In this document: in pieces, positions 49,747 through 60,782 of the stretch
How positions within the stretch are numbered: the stretch's first letter is position 1
Layout: each line of letters starts with the position of its first letter
DNA from: Pleodorina starrii
Taxonomy: Eukaryota; Chlorophyta; Chlorophyceae; Chlamydomonadales; Volvocaceae
NCBI GenBank assembly: GCA_030267565.1
Contig: BRXU01000025.1
Location: 328,501 to 392,500, forward strand
Length of the DNA: 64,000 bases
Direction of reading: 5' to 3'
The notes under the pieces: model-generated
What the model was told of the DNA's origin: nothing
Database searches by the model: none
The model's input: the letters and a program-made list of their open reading frames with translations, nothing else
Translations under genes and position numbers: made by a program

Positions 49747-50140
49747 GGCTGTCGCTCGCGCCGCCGGCTAAAGCGGGATGACTGGTGCAATACCCCGGTC
49801 CTATAGTCGTTCACGCTTTCTGGAGGGATCCGAGCAGGAATCACCGAACACCGGCCGACTACCAGCCGACGAAACCAACAGAGGGAGACCACGCGACTTG
49901 CTTTATTCACTGCAACTTTGGCACAAGCTCTTGACTGGTTGCTTGGGATTGGCAGCGTCCCAGGTACAGAAAATCCAGTCTTCCAAAACGGTAAGTACGG
50001 TTTGCCGTACGCCGTCCTGGTCGCTCAAGGCCTGAAGGCGCCTGAAGATTGCACAGGGTTAGCCATTCAATCGAATCTCAATAGTTCGACCTGTAGGCTG
50101 AGCCATTCACTTTAGTGCAGCCAATCCGCCGCACCGAAAA
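49747..50140. promoter_or_regulatory. Shared head-to-head promoter of OEP21 and plastid bL35
   Basis: 394 bases separate the two divergent start codons. Both products go to the chloroplast, so a bidirectional promoter is plausible. I see no convincing TATA box. This is inferred from gene arrangement only. Confidence 0.5.
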
Positions 50141-51163
50141 ATGGCCCTCGCTCTGCAGCGCATGAACATGCGTGCCTCTGTGGTGAGAATTTTAGCGTCA
50201 ACATGTGGCTGTATGGAAATTACGTCCATAATAGAGCTAGAGGTCAAACTGCTGGCGGCCACCTTGTGGCCACCGATGCTTTCGGGCTATTTGCTGGACG
50301 CTAGCGGTCCTGGAATGCAAAGGAGTTGTGCACAACATTCAATATACAATACTGGGTCCTTTGCCCTTGCTTCAGGCGCCCTCCGTGGCCTCTCGCGGCT
50401 CTGCCTTCATGGCGTCGCCGGTGGCGCCTGTGCGCGTTGCTATTGCGGTGAGCGCCCCGGACAATTTGTCCTTCGTGCAGCGATCGCGAAGTGAAGCATG
50501 TTCTACAAAGCCTCGTGTTTGCGCTCCGCAATTCCCACATGATTCTCCAAAGCTCGCCAGGGAACGAATTGGTCGCTCTTTGACCTTACATTTTCCTTTC
50601 CCCTTTGACATCCAGCCCGTCAAGGCGTCGCCCGTCGCCGTGACTGTGGAGTGCAAGGCCAAGACGCGCAAGGTAGGCGACGTCCCGCGCCGCCCGGCCC
50701 CTTGCCTTGACGGGGGTTTTTGGTGGCTCCGGGGCTAAGCGCTGCGCTCCCTGCAGGCCGCGGCCAAGCGCTTCAAGGTGACCGGCAGCGGCAAGGTCAT
50801 GGGCCGCCGGAGCTGCAAGCAGCACTTCAACGAGAAGATGACCCGCGATGAGATCCGGTAGGTGTCACACACCGGGTCGCCGCGCCCGGGTTTGCGCAGT
50901 CGGATCAAGTGAGCCGGCCGTTGGGGTTGTTGCACCGGTTTGTTTTAACACTCTTATCTCGCCCCTGCGACACCAACCTCACCTCACTTCTCTTCACGCG
51001 TTACCTCTCTTTTTCTCCATCTATCCAACCACCATGTGGGCCCCTCCCGTCCCTCGCCTCCGCCCTTCCTCCATGCAGCGAGCACTCGAAGATGTTCGTC
51101 CTCAGCCCAGCGAACCTCTACAACGCTGTCAAGTGCCTGCCCAACCACGGCATTGGCAAGTAA
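50141..51163 (+). CDS. Plastid ribosomal protein bL35 precursor
   Basis: Five exons: 50141-50182, 50376-50447, 50616-50672, 50757-50857, 51079-51163; phases close to give 118 residues. The first about 50 residues ([14 protein letters not shown], rich in Ala/Ser/Arg/Val) look like a chloroplast transit peptide. The mature part has the bL35 signature [18 protein letters not shown] then RRSCKQHF, and ends [20 protein letters not shown] followed by GIGK. bL35 is a small basic protein of the large ribosomal subunit; here it serves chloroplast translation. Length fits a bacterial-type bL35 (about 65 residues) plus the targeting peptide. The gene is divergent from OEP21. A TGTAA lies at 51177-51181, only 14 bases past the stop, and another at 52094-52098, which would give a long 3' UTR. 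Confidence 0.95.
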
Positions 51164-52664
51164 ATGCAGCTGGCCCTGTAAGGATCTGACGGCGCTGCGG
51201 GCGCCTCGTTTGGAGTGTGGCGACGTGTGGCGGCGTCTCGTGGCCGGCCCAAAGCCGGCGCGCGCGGCTCAGCGCCGGCGGGCAGGCGCCGAGTGGGCGA
51301 GACGGAGACATTCAAGGAGCCCTTTGCTTTCTCTGTTTGGGGTTGGGGAGAGCGGAGGAGAACCAAGCTGCCGCTGGCGGCTGCCGGGACCGGTCGGCGG
51401 CGAGAGGCACGTAGGGACGGGCGGCCTGTCAGCCACACGGCGATTTTCACGGCAGCCGTTGGCGTTTTGGTTTCGGCGCTGCTGCCGCCGCCGCCGGTGC
51501 CCCCGAGTTGATACGCCTAGCTGTAGCAGTGGCGACAGCAGCCGCTGCTGATGCTGATGCTGCTTCCGCTGAAGGCGGTTTCCTGGCCATGGTGCTACTC
51601 GAGGCGCCCAGCTACTGACGCTTGATATAGGCTTCAGGTGGTGGCGTTGTGGCGAATCCTGGCGTCAGGCCCGCAGACCACGATTTGGGTTTCACCTTGC
51701 TGGCTTGGCATGCCTCACGGTGCCTTGCCTCACGCTGGTGATGTGAAAGAACCAGGGTTTGGCGTGCTGGCATGGGAGCGGAGCAAGCGTGACTTGGTGT
51801 TTCGTTCCCTGGTTCTTTCTGGGGAGGGAAGCACGTGTGGACACGACGCTTGCTGTGGCCCTTCGCATGTCACTAGGGTACTCACCAGCTGCCGCAGATC
51901 ACAAGCTACAACGCTTGGGATGTTCAATGGCCTGCGATGCCCGTGTGTCTGCGATGTGGGTTCCGGCTCGGCATGGCCCTTGGGCCCGTTCCATGGCTGG
52001 TGTTGGTTCCGGCAAATGGGCCTCGAGTCGACACGCCCGCTGATGCCGGTTTGGCTGCCTCACTTGGGTTCAGGCGGTTGCGGGCCCCCTTTTTGTAAGC
52101 ACCGGAGCAAGTGGCATCCAACCGAGTCATACATCCGTACATAAGTGCGATCGGTGGTCACAGAAACGTCCTCGCATCAGTTCAAAGAAATGAACAGCGT
52201 CAAACTCGTGGACGTCGTCTCGCAAGGGTGAAATGATAGTCATCTACTCCAAACCAGGAGCGTCTTGAATGCCCGTGCTCAGAGGCGTCCCGAATTTCGC
52301 GAGCGGCTTAGGCAGCTTCCGAGTTCTCTCCGACAAACGGTACCAACTGTACAAAAAACGGCCGCACGCCATTTGGGGCAAGAATGCCCACAACTTAATC
52401 ACTGACACATTTCACGACCACTTTAGTAAATAAAAATCCCACCACGTAAGCGACGCCACTACAAAGACGAAGTGGACCGCAGCTGCTGCCCTGTTCGTTC
52501 GTAGGCTTAGTACTTCACAAGGATGACCATTTTGCTCCTGGAAAATTTACCATTTTGAACGTGTATTGGCATATTAATAGGGTAGCGGGAAACTGTTGCG
52601 CTCAGTTCACCCTTCTGCCGATCGTCCCTACTGTTGAGGAAAGACGCACTGCCGCTTGGGGCAA
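51164..52664. other. Intergenic: bL35 3' UTR and prolyl hydroxylase promoter
   Basis: I find no further gene. A TGTAA at 52094-52098 may end the bL35 transcript. From about 52150 the GC content drops, consistent with the promoter and 5' UTR of the next gene. Confidence 0.55.
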
Positions 52665-55600
52665 ATGGCGTTCATGTTGAGTGCAAGAAGACGAAAACTA
52701 TTATTCTTCTTGCTCTTTCAAGCTGCTTTAGCGGCCATCATTCCCGAAGGTGAGAGCAGTTTTTGGACAGCTCCTCCGATCACTGGACCTGAAGCCTCAG
52801 TGAGGCTACTCTTGACACAGAGGAGGAGGAGCTCTTAATTGGATGGAAGGGCGAGACGTACGGGCACCACCGAAGGGACCCATGGGCGTTGGTAAGTGCC
52901 GAGCCTCGGCTGGAGCCCTGATGAACGTCCGGATTCCCCAGCTAGTTAGGCCACACCCGCGTCGCAGGGCGCAGATATTGGATTGCGCCTCTTCTGTACT
53001 GGAAGGGAAGTACACAACCAGACGGTGTACTGACTGGGGCAGCAGGCCAGGGGAGGGCGGGCTGCTCAAGCGAGCAGCCTCCCCGTAAAGATTCGCGGCC
53101 GATCCGCTCGGCTGCCCCTTCCCCACTCCTACCAACTCCCTGCGCTCGCCCCGTCTCCCCCTTTGCCCGCTCCCCTTCCTTCCTTTGCCCTATCTGTCCG
53201 CAACGACCCACGGGACGGTCCTGATTGCAGGCCGCCGATGAACCCCCGGGCACCCCCTGGTGAGCGCTGCATCGGGGCAATGGCTGAGTCCAGGGTTGCT
53301 GGATGGGGGGTGGGGGGTGTTCTGGGCAAGCATAGCTGGGCGGGGAGGGTCTTGGCAGGGATGCTGGGGGTGGGGTGGGGGGCGTTGGGCAAGTCAAGTG
53401 ATCAGCCAGCTGTGTGAGCGTGAGGGCAACAGAGCAACAGAGCCACAGGGTCGGGGGGCGGAACTGGGCGGGTAGGGCTGGCTGGCTGGCTGGCTGGCTG
53501 CTGGGACCGGCGGCGGCAGGGCGACAGCAGTGCAGGGGCAGGGCCAGACGGCAGTAGCTTGGTGTGGCGGGCGCGGCACGGGGTCTGCGGCAGGACAGAG
53601 CGACGGCTGGATGGGGCGGGATGGGGCAGGAGACGGGGGAGGGCAGGGTTTGGTTTGATTTAAGGTTTATAGTGGTGCATCCGCCGAGGTGCCAGGACCG
53701 GGGGGGGTGGGGGAGCGTGTGGGCCCCCGCGTCTTCAACTGACCTTGGTACCTGGATGCCTGGGCCCGCCGTTCGCAGAGTCGAAAGTCGCCATGCATGC
53801 TGCGCGTTGCTGCTGCTGGGCAACCCGCACCCTCAAAACCCAAAGTCCCTCCGTCCCCCTCCGCCGCGGTATCTCGTCTTCACAGCCCCTTCTTCCTTTT
53901 GTCTAATAATTCCCTCCCTGCCTCCCTCCCTCCCTGCCTCCCTCCCTTCCCCCCTTTCCTGCCCCCAGGGTAGAGACGGTGTCCTGGAACCCCCGGGTGT
54001 TCATTTACCACAACTTCCTGACGGACGCGGAGTGCCGCCACATCAAGCGGACGGCAGCGCCCAGGGTGTGTGTGTGTGTGCGTGTGTGGGGGGAAGGGGG
54101 GCGCGTGTGTATGAGGTCGGGCTTGGGGTACCGTACCCGTAGTCCCGTACCCTCGCCCTGCTGCGCTGGCCCACCGCTGCCACGTCAGGCGACGGGGCAT
54201 CGGGGCTCAAGTGCAGCACCCTCCTACCCTCCTGCCCTCCTGCCCTCCTACCCTTCCCATCCCATCCCCCGTCCCATCCCGTCCCGCAGATGAAGCGCAG
54301 CTCGGTGGTGGGCCAGAACGGCTCATCCGTACAGGACACGATCCGTACCAGCTACGGCACGTTTGTAAGGTACGGCGCGGGTCGGTGTGGGTCGGTCACG
54401 ACGCGGGGGGCGGGGCGGAGCAGGTTGCGCGCGGGGGCGGGGGCGGGGGCGGGGGGGCGGGGGCGCCAGCGCACTTGTGGTGTCACCGACAACCCTGTGC
54501 CCCTCCCACTTCTGTGGCCGCCCACCCCCACCCCTACCCCCTTGTGGCCCCCTGTGGCCTCCCTCCCTGCTATACGCGGATAACCCCGATTCCATCCCAT
54601 CCTATCCCACCACCATCCCCCCCGATTTGATACCGTTTACGGGCTCCGGCCTACACGTGGATAACACCCCCCCCCAGACGGCGTCACGACGCGGTCGTAG
54701 AGCGGGTCCTCCACCGGGTTGCTGCCTGGACCAAGGCACCCCCGGAGAACCAGGAGGATCTGCAGGTGGGCAGGGGGCAGTTTGGGGGGGGGACGGGGGA
54801 ACGGGGAGGGGGAAACAGGGGGGGTACAATACACACACACGCATACACCCATAGTTCCCCGTCCGTCCAAACCGCCAGACACACACACGTCCACACAACG
54901 ACCGTCCCTTGCATGTTGCATCGCACCGCCGACGTGTGCATTCATCACGAGTTCACGACGACGTTTTGTAATGTAACGCCCGCAGGTGCTCCGGTACGGC
55001 ATCGGCCAGAAGTACGGCGCACACATGGACTCGCTGATCGATGACAGCCCACGCATGGCCACGGTGCGTCTCCATGAGCTGCGTACCACGTGCTGTGAGC
55101 TGTGTACTGTGTACTGCGTACTGTGTACTGCGCTGTGCGTGCCACGCTGTGTACTGCGCTGCGTTGCCGTGGGGGCCAGAGCCTGGCCGGGCCTTGCCGG
55201 TTCTGGCCTGGCCTGGCCGGGCTGGGCTGGGCAGAGGCCGGGCCGGGGGATGGGCTGGGCTGGGCAGAGGCCGGGCCGGGGGATGGGCTGGGCTGGGCAG
55301 AGGCCGGGCCGGGCAGAGGCCGGGCCGGGGGATGGGCTGGGCTGGGCAGAGGCCGGGCCGGGCAGAGGCCGGGCCGGGGGATGGGCTGGGCTGGGCAGAG
55401 GCCGGGCCGGGCAGAGGCCGGGCCGGGGGATGGGCGGCGCAGGAAGCGAGGGGCGCAGGACATTGGAGGAGGGGTGGTCCGCAAAGGTTGAGGGCGGTCT
55501 TTTTCTGTTTTCGAACGGTATCCCCCCCCCCACGCACACACACATATATACACACGGCCCATCCGGCGCCCCCCCCCCCAGGTCCTGCTGTACCTGCACG

Positions 55601-57239
55601 ACACTGAGGAGGGCGGTGAGACCGCCTTCCCCGACAGCTCCCACTGGCTGGACCCCCAACTGGCGCAGCGCATGGGGCCCTTCTCGGACTGCGCCCGGGG
55701 CAAGGTGGCGTTCAGGTGGGTGGGCCGGTGGAGACCCGTGGGTCGGTGGAGACCCGTGGGTCGGTGGTCGGATGGGTCGGTGGGTCGGTGGATTGAGTGA
55801 CCCGTGGGTCGGTTGGCGGATGGGTGGGCTGCGCTGCCGCTGCTGCCCATCCTGCTCCTCATCTTGCTCCTGTGTCCGCTGCTCCTGTTTCTGCTGCTGC
55901 TGTTGCTGCTGTTATCTGCTATTATCTGACGCCGCTGCCGCTTGCTCACTCCTCAGGCCCAAGAAGGGCGATGCGCTCATGTTTTGGTCCATCAAGCCGG
56001 ACGGGACGCACGACCCGCTGTCGCTGCACACCGGTGGGTGTGGATGTCCACATCGGCGGCCGCCTTGGGCTGGAAAGCGCCTGGGGTGGGGTTGAAGAGT
56101 GACTTTGCAAGAAAGAAACAAGAAGACCTGGGGGGAGGGGTGTTTTATCTGGGTAGAAAATATCTCGGCGTGGTTTAATATGGGATATGGATATGAGATC
56201 TTCTCTCATGTACCGGTATGTGCTCCGAAACCTCATAATACCGCATGTGATGTTGCCGGGGTCGATGTGGTGGGGGTGATGGTGGTGGTGATGTCGCACC
56301 GCAGGTTGCCCCGTGGTCAAGGGCGTCAAGTGGACCGCCACGTCATGGGTGCACTCGATGCCGTACGAGTACGAACGTTACATCTCGGTACGGCAGTACG
56401 GCAGTACGACAGCCGGGGGGTTGGGGGCAGGGGTGGGGCGGGGGGGGCCCGGAACGTGCCCAGCAGGCAGCCCAGCGCCTTGGGCTCCCTCTTTGGTGGC
56501 GGTGGTGGTGTCGTGGTTTGTTGTGGTACCATGGCGCTTTACACCCCCTTCGCGCCCTTCCTTCCCTCCCCTCCCCGCCGTCGATGAGTATCTTCACTGC
56601 ACTGCGTCACTTCTGGTTTGCTACGCCCGAAGGTATCAGGCAAGCACACGGCATGCACTGCCCGGGGCCCTGGGTCCGTTCGCTGCTGACGTCGCCTCTG
56701 CTGCCCCGCCCACCGCTGGCGGTCTCTCCATCCCATCCTGCAGGAGGGCAAGGACCCGGGTGAGCACGATGGCGAGCCGGGCGCGTGCAAGGACCTGCAC
56801 GACATGTGCCGCCAATGGGCGGCGGGAGGGGAGGTGAGTTACCAGTTGTCGGTTGTCGGTTGTCGGTGTGCTTTGGCCTCAAATCATAATAGGTGTAAAG
56901 GGGACTGAACTGGGAACCAACGGCGCATTGCACTCGACCCACCCACCCCGCCTCGCCCAGCCCCTTCCTCATCTTTCTTACCCCCCGCCCCGCCCCCGCG
57001 CCCCCGCGCCCCCACGCCCCCACACCCCCTCCCGCCCCCCCTCTCCTCCTCTCCTCTCCTCTCCTCTCCTCCCCTGCTGCTCCTAGTGCGACAAGAACCC
57101 GGTGTACATGCACACCCAATGCGGCCGCGCTTGCAAGCAGTGCGAGCCCTGCAGCTCCGAAACCGACGTAGCCTGCATAAACCGCAACCGGGAGCGACTG
57201 GGGTTCATGGTGTACGACCAGGCCGAGCTGGACGCGTGA
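52665..57239 (+). CDS. Prolyl 4-hydroxylase with C-terminal ShKT domain
   Basis: Eleven exons: 52665-52749, 52821-52857, 53969-54065, 54290-54369, 54678-54765, 54986-55063, 55582-55715, 55957-56033, 56305-56387, 56744-56833, 57087-57239; all phases close, 333 residues. The N-terminus [20 protein letters not shown] is a basic-then-hydrophobic signal or type II anchor for the ER/Golgi. Then [17 protein letters not shown], typical of the plant/algal P4H start. Catalytic Fe ligands: HMD in YGAHMDSL and the distal His in LSLHTG; the 2-oxoglutarate Lys is in VVKGVKW. The C-terminus [22 protein letters not shown] and [10 protein letters not shown] is a six-Cys ShKT module. The enzyme hydroxylates peptidyl proline, using O2, Fe(II) and 2-oxoglutarate, in Pro-rich wall proteins. 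TGTAA occurs at about 57608. Confidence 0.95.
54628..54670 (+). repeat. Dispersed repeat R2 in a prolyl hydroxylase intron
   Basis: It matches the copy at 38518 almost exactly and stops a few bases before the acceptor of the exon at 54678. Copies at 10322 and 12105 also sit just before acceptors. Confidence 0.82.
55215..55437. repeat. GGGCTGGGCAGAGGCCGGGC minisatellite
   Basis: Five to eight copies of a 28-46 bp unit (GGGCTGGGCAGAGGCCGGGC then CGGGGGAT) lie in the hydroxylase intron 55064-55581. A run of TGTACTGYGTACTG repeats precedes it. Confidence 0.9.
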
Positions 57240-58807
57240 TGTGCAACTGTCGCTCGTACCGTACGACGGTTGGCAAGGTGACACGACGGCGGGCGGGCCA
57301 AGAGCGGGTTGCGATGAAGTAAGGCGCTCGTAGTGCTGCTCCGTTGTGCGGGATGCGGTTCGGGCTGGGGCTAGGGGCCAGGGCCGGGGCCAAGGGCCAA
57401 TGGCCAGGGGCTGTGGCTGTTATTGCCGCTGTGGCGTCCGATGGCGGTAGTGGTTACATGGTGTCGGTGGTCGGTGGTGGTGGTGGTGGCGGTGTGTGTG
57501 TGGTGGCGGTGTGTGTGTGTGTATGTCACAACCCGTCCAAGGATCTGGACTCTTGATGCCCGCTGCCATAAGCCCTAATACCGGTAACAGCAGCCACGAC
57601 CATCAGACATGTAAGATGTGTTAAAAAAGGTAAGCAGCTACGGTACTAAGAAGGCCACTCGCTCGCAACGGCCCCGGGTTCGGCCGGCACAGTCACCTTG
57701 CTTCACCTTGCTTGACGGAAGCACTTCATCGTTTTGCCGGACGCGAAACGAAGGATCACCGGTGCAAGCCGCATCCTGACACGGTCGTGGTTGTTGTGGT
57801 TGTGGTTGTCCGTGACTCCTGCCATGTAATGACATGGGCTCTGATGCTGTAAGCAAGCCAAGCGAACCTGAAATAACGTGCGACTTGCGACTGAGGTGGT
57901 GCGGGATGGTGGTGTGTGCGTGTGTGTGTGGGGGGGGGGAAGGCCGGGCGGGCGAGCGGGCAGGGCGGGTGCAGGCGCAGGCATGTATGTATGCCCTTTG
58001 CCCCCGGCGCTTGCTGCGGCTCCGACGAGGCTCGTCTCATTCGCATCACCCTCACTCAGCGCTGCCGAACCAGCAGAACGCATTGCAGCATCTTCTCCCC
58101 GCTGTCTCCCTCGTCAAAGTTAAGGGGGGGAGTTGTCCTTGCTGCGTAACGCACGCCGCGACATGGGCATCGCCCGTCGGCGAATTGCGGCGATGCTGTC
58201 CAGTCGGTCTGGCCGTGATATTGATATAGCAATGCTGTTGCGATGTGGAGGGATGCGTTAAGAATTCTGGCCTCAGATGGCTAGGGCCGCTTCCGCACAT
58301 GGTACAACCGGTTGTCTCGTTAGGACCAACCGTCTCTCCTGGTAAGATTTTCAGATTCTGCGCCCCTGCAATGTCAACTTTTAAAGCGACCTCATCTATA
58401 CCATATTTTGAGACATCTGCATATATGTGCCTTTCCCCAATTTCAGAAAGCGTTGAGGGTTGCACGTCGGGGGCATTTGCCGCTCCATAGCTTTTCCTTA
58501 ATGCTCCTCAGACAAACCAATAAAAGGTAAGCCTGACTCGTTGACGCGGTTGCTGCTTGCCGTGTCGTGATGTTGAACATATCCCGCCGAAACGCCCAAC
58601 CGCACCTCTCACTTCCGTAGCCTTTTCATCGCTTGAACTGCGTGTCTGGCTTCTCACAATTGTCTTGTCGGAGCGAAACGTAACCCTCCTGCGCCTCGAA
58701 CGGCAATTGTTGCTCGTTTACGCCTTGCACATGCAAGCTCTTGGACGCGTTTCCTTTCGTCCAGCTCTGTCCGGTCCCCGACATATGCAGCCAAAGGGGC
58801 TGGGACT
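57240..58807. other. Intergenic between prolyl hydroxylase and Nudix genes
   Basis: It contains the hydroxylase 3' UTR (TGTAA near 57608) and GT-rich microsatellites at 57465-57525 and 57905-57935. From about 58050 a lower-GC stretch has an open, protein-like frame on the - strand (58052 to about 58500) without an ATG. No gene is supported. Confidence 0.5.
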
Positions 58808-60782
58808 ATGGCCCGCCAGGGCTTTGGCAAAGCACGCTTCATACCAAAAAGTCCCTGGCCTGACGATGATCTGGCATCTCGCCCTGTCCCCGCCCCGCCT
58901 GCAGCCTCGCACGAGGCAGAAGGCACTCACCACTGCTCGAGGTCTCCGGACCTAGGAGTGCCGGTGTGGGACGTCTTGGCCCCTCCGCCTCGGCCTGCCG
59001 TTGCCGGGCCCCTCTCGTCCACCGCCTCCCGTCCCCGTCCCTCCTTCCCGCCGCTGCCGCCGCCGGCGCTGCGTCGGGGCCAAGCGGGAGTGGCAGCCTC
59101 GCTCCGGGACCAGCAGGCGGAAGCGACAACCACCACAACCACAACCACCACCATCACCAGCCGGCGGCGGTCGGAGGAGGAGGAGGGCCCTCGGCGGCGT
59201 CGGCGGTCGGCGGCGGTGGCGGCAGCAGCAGCAAAAGCTACAGCCGCGGCCAGGTACGGGGTACCGTACTCCGTACGGTTGACCCGGTAGTCGCCGCGGC
59301 CTCGGCGGCGCGTGCGTTGTCGGCGCCGCCAGCGGCGGCGGCGGCAGCGAGTGGCGCCGAGTCGTCCAGCTTTCTGTCGACGGATCGGGAGTCCGGGACG
59401 TACGACAGCGTCGACGTCAGCATGGACGACGGCAACGGCGGCGGTGTACGGCTGCTGGTCGTCGTGGGGGTCGTACTTTTGGACGACCCGGAATGGACGG
59501 ACGCCGCTGCGGCCGCTGCGGCGGCGGAGGCAGGTGTGTGTGTGCCGCAGGGGGGAGAGGGTCACAGCTGCGAAACGTGCGCCGAATGCCGTACCTTACA
59601 AACACACACATACATACACACACACTTTTCCTCGCCTTTTTTTAGTAGAGCACGCAACCGCGGCCCTCATTTCCCTCGGCCCCCTCTTCCTCCAGCAGGT
59701 GGTGACGACGGTGCCTCCGAAACCACCACCGCCACCACCATCGCCAGCGACAATGGGCCCTCGCCTTCGCCTTCCTCTTCCGCCCCCATTGTCCCCGTGA
59801 CCTCCGTTGCCCCCGTGACCTCCGACCGGCCGGTCCGTGTGCTGCTGGCTCAGAGGCTGGTGGGAAAGGCCAATGCGGGACTGTGGGAGTTCCCGGGCGG
59901 AAAGGTGGACCCGGGGGAGACGCCAGAGGTGGGCGGCTGGAGGGGTTTGGGCAGGGCCGGCCGGGTATGGGTGGAGGGGGGTCAGGGCTCAGGGGAGCTG
60001 TCCATTATCGCATGCGCGTTTGTGCGTGTGTGCGTGTACGTGTGCGTGTTTGTGTTTTGCCCCGTGTTTTGCACCGTGCCCATCATCGCATCGCATCGCG
60101 TCGTGTCGTGTCCTGTCGTGTCAAAACCCTAAAACCCATCCCACCCCACCCCACCCCACCCAGGCCGCCCTGGTCCGAGAGCTTTGGGAGGAGTTGGGTA
60201 TCGCCGTGGAGACCCCCGACCTCACCCCCCTCACCTTCGCCTCACACACCTACCCCACCTTCCACCTGCTCATGCCGCTGTACGGTAAGTGAGCTGCTGG
60301 GTGCCGTACGGTATGCCTGCCTGCCGTGCCCCGCGTGCCTGACTGCCGTGCTCCGCCTGCCGTGTCGTGCCGTATCGTGCACACACGGGGGCCTCATTCT
60401 TAATTTCTTACACCGCAAACAGGGGCACGATGTGCAGCCTCACACCGCAGCGGGCCCCGGCCCCCGCCCCGCCCCGGCCCCGCGCCTTCCGACCACCCCC
60501 CAAAAACCCCGTTCGCACCTCCGCACTTCCGGAACATCCCGCGAACCAACCCCACGCCCCACCCACCCCACCCCACCCACCCACCCCCTACCCCTTAACC
60601 CGCATCTCTCCTCCCCCTCCTCCTCCTCAGTGTGTCGGCGCTGGCGGGGCGAGCCGCGCGGGGCGGAGGGCCAGGCGGTGGCGTGGGCGACCGCCGGCGA
60701 AGTCTCGTCGTACAACCTAACGCCCGCAGACATTCCGCTCGTCCCTGCCGTACTGGCGGCCATGCGACACGGCGACACCTAA
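58808..60782 (+). CDS. MutT-like Nudix hydrolase (8-oxo-dGTP diphosphatase type)
   Basis: Resolved exons: one ending at 59533, then 59699-59928, 60164-60284 and 60631-60782 (stop TAA). The Nudix box is complete: GKVDPGETPE followed by AALVRELWEELGI, satisfying GX5EX7REUXEEXGU. Flanks VRLLVVVGVVLLDD, VRVLLAQRLVGKANAGLWEF, HTYPTFHLLMPLYVCRRW and the end PADIPLVPAVLAAM resemble bacterial MutT, which hydrolyses oxidised dGTP to keep it out of DNA. Between the first strand and VLLAQR is an insertion of about 60 residues, rich in Ala, Ser, Thr and Pro, containing an intron. The 5' end is unresolved. The coding frame is open from 58870 but has no ATG before about 59421, so an upstream exon is needed; ATG 58808 or 58785 are candidates. 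The long N-terminal extension could hold an organelle targeting signal. Confidence 0.85.

Noticed and set aside
52892..52897. GTAAGT donor at 52892 as the end of hydroxylase exon 2
   Set aside because: It gives the wrong phase for the exon at 53969. The GTACGG donor at 52858 joins GWKGET to VETVSW in frame, matching the family.
56759..56760. Possible GT donor within the hydroxylase exon 56744-56833
   Set aside because: Reading straight through preserves the ShKT domain frame ([15 protein letters not shown]), so no intron is needed there.
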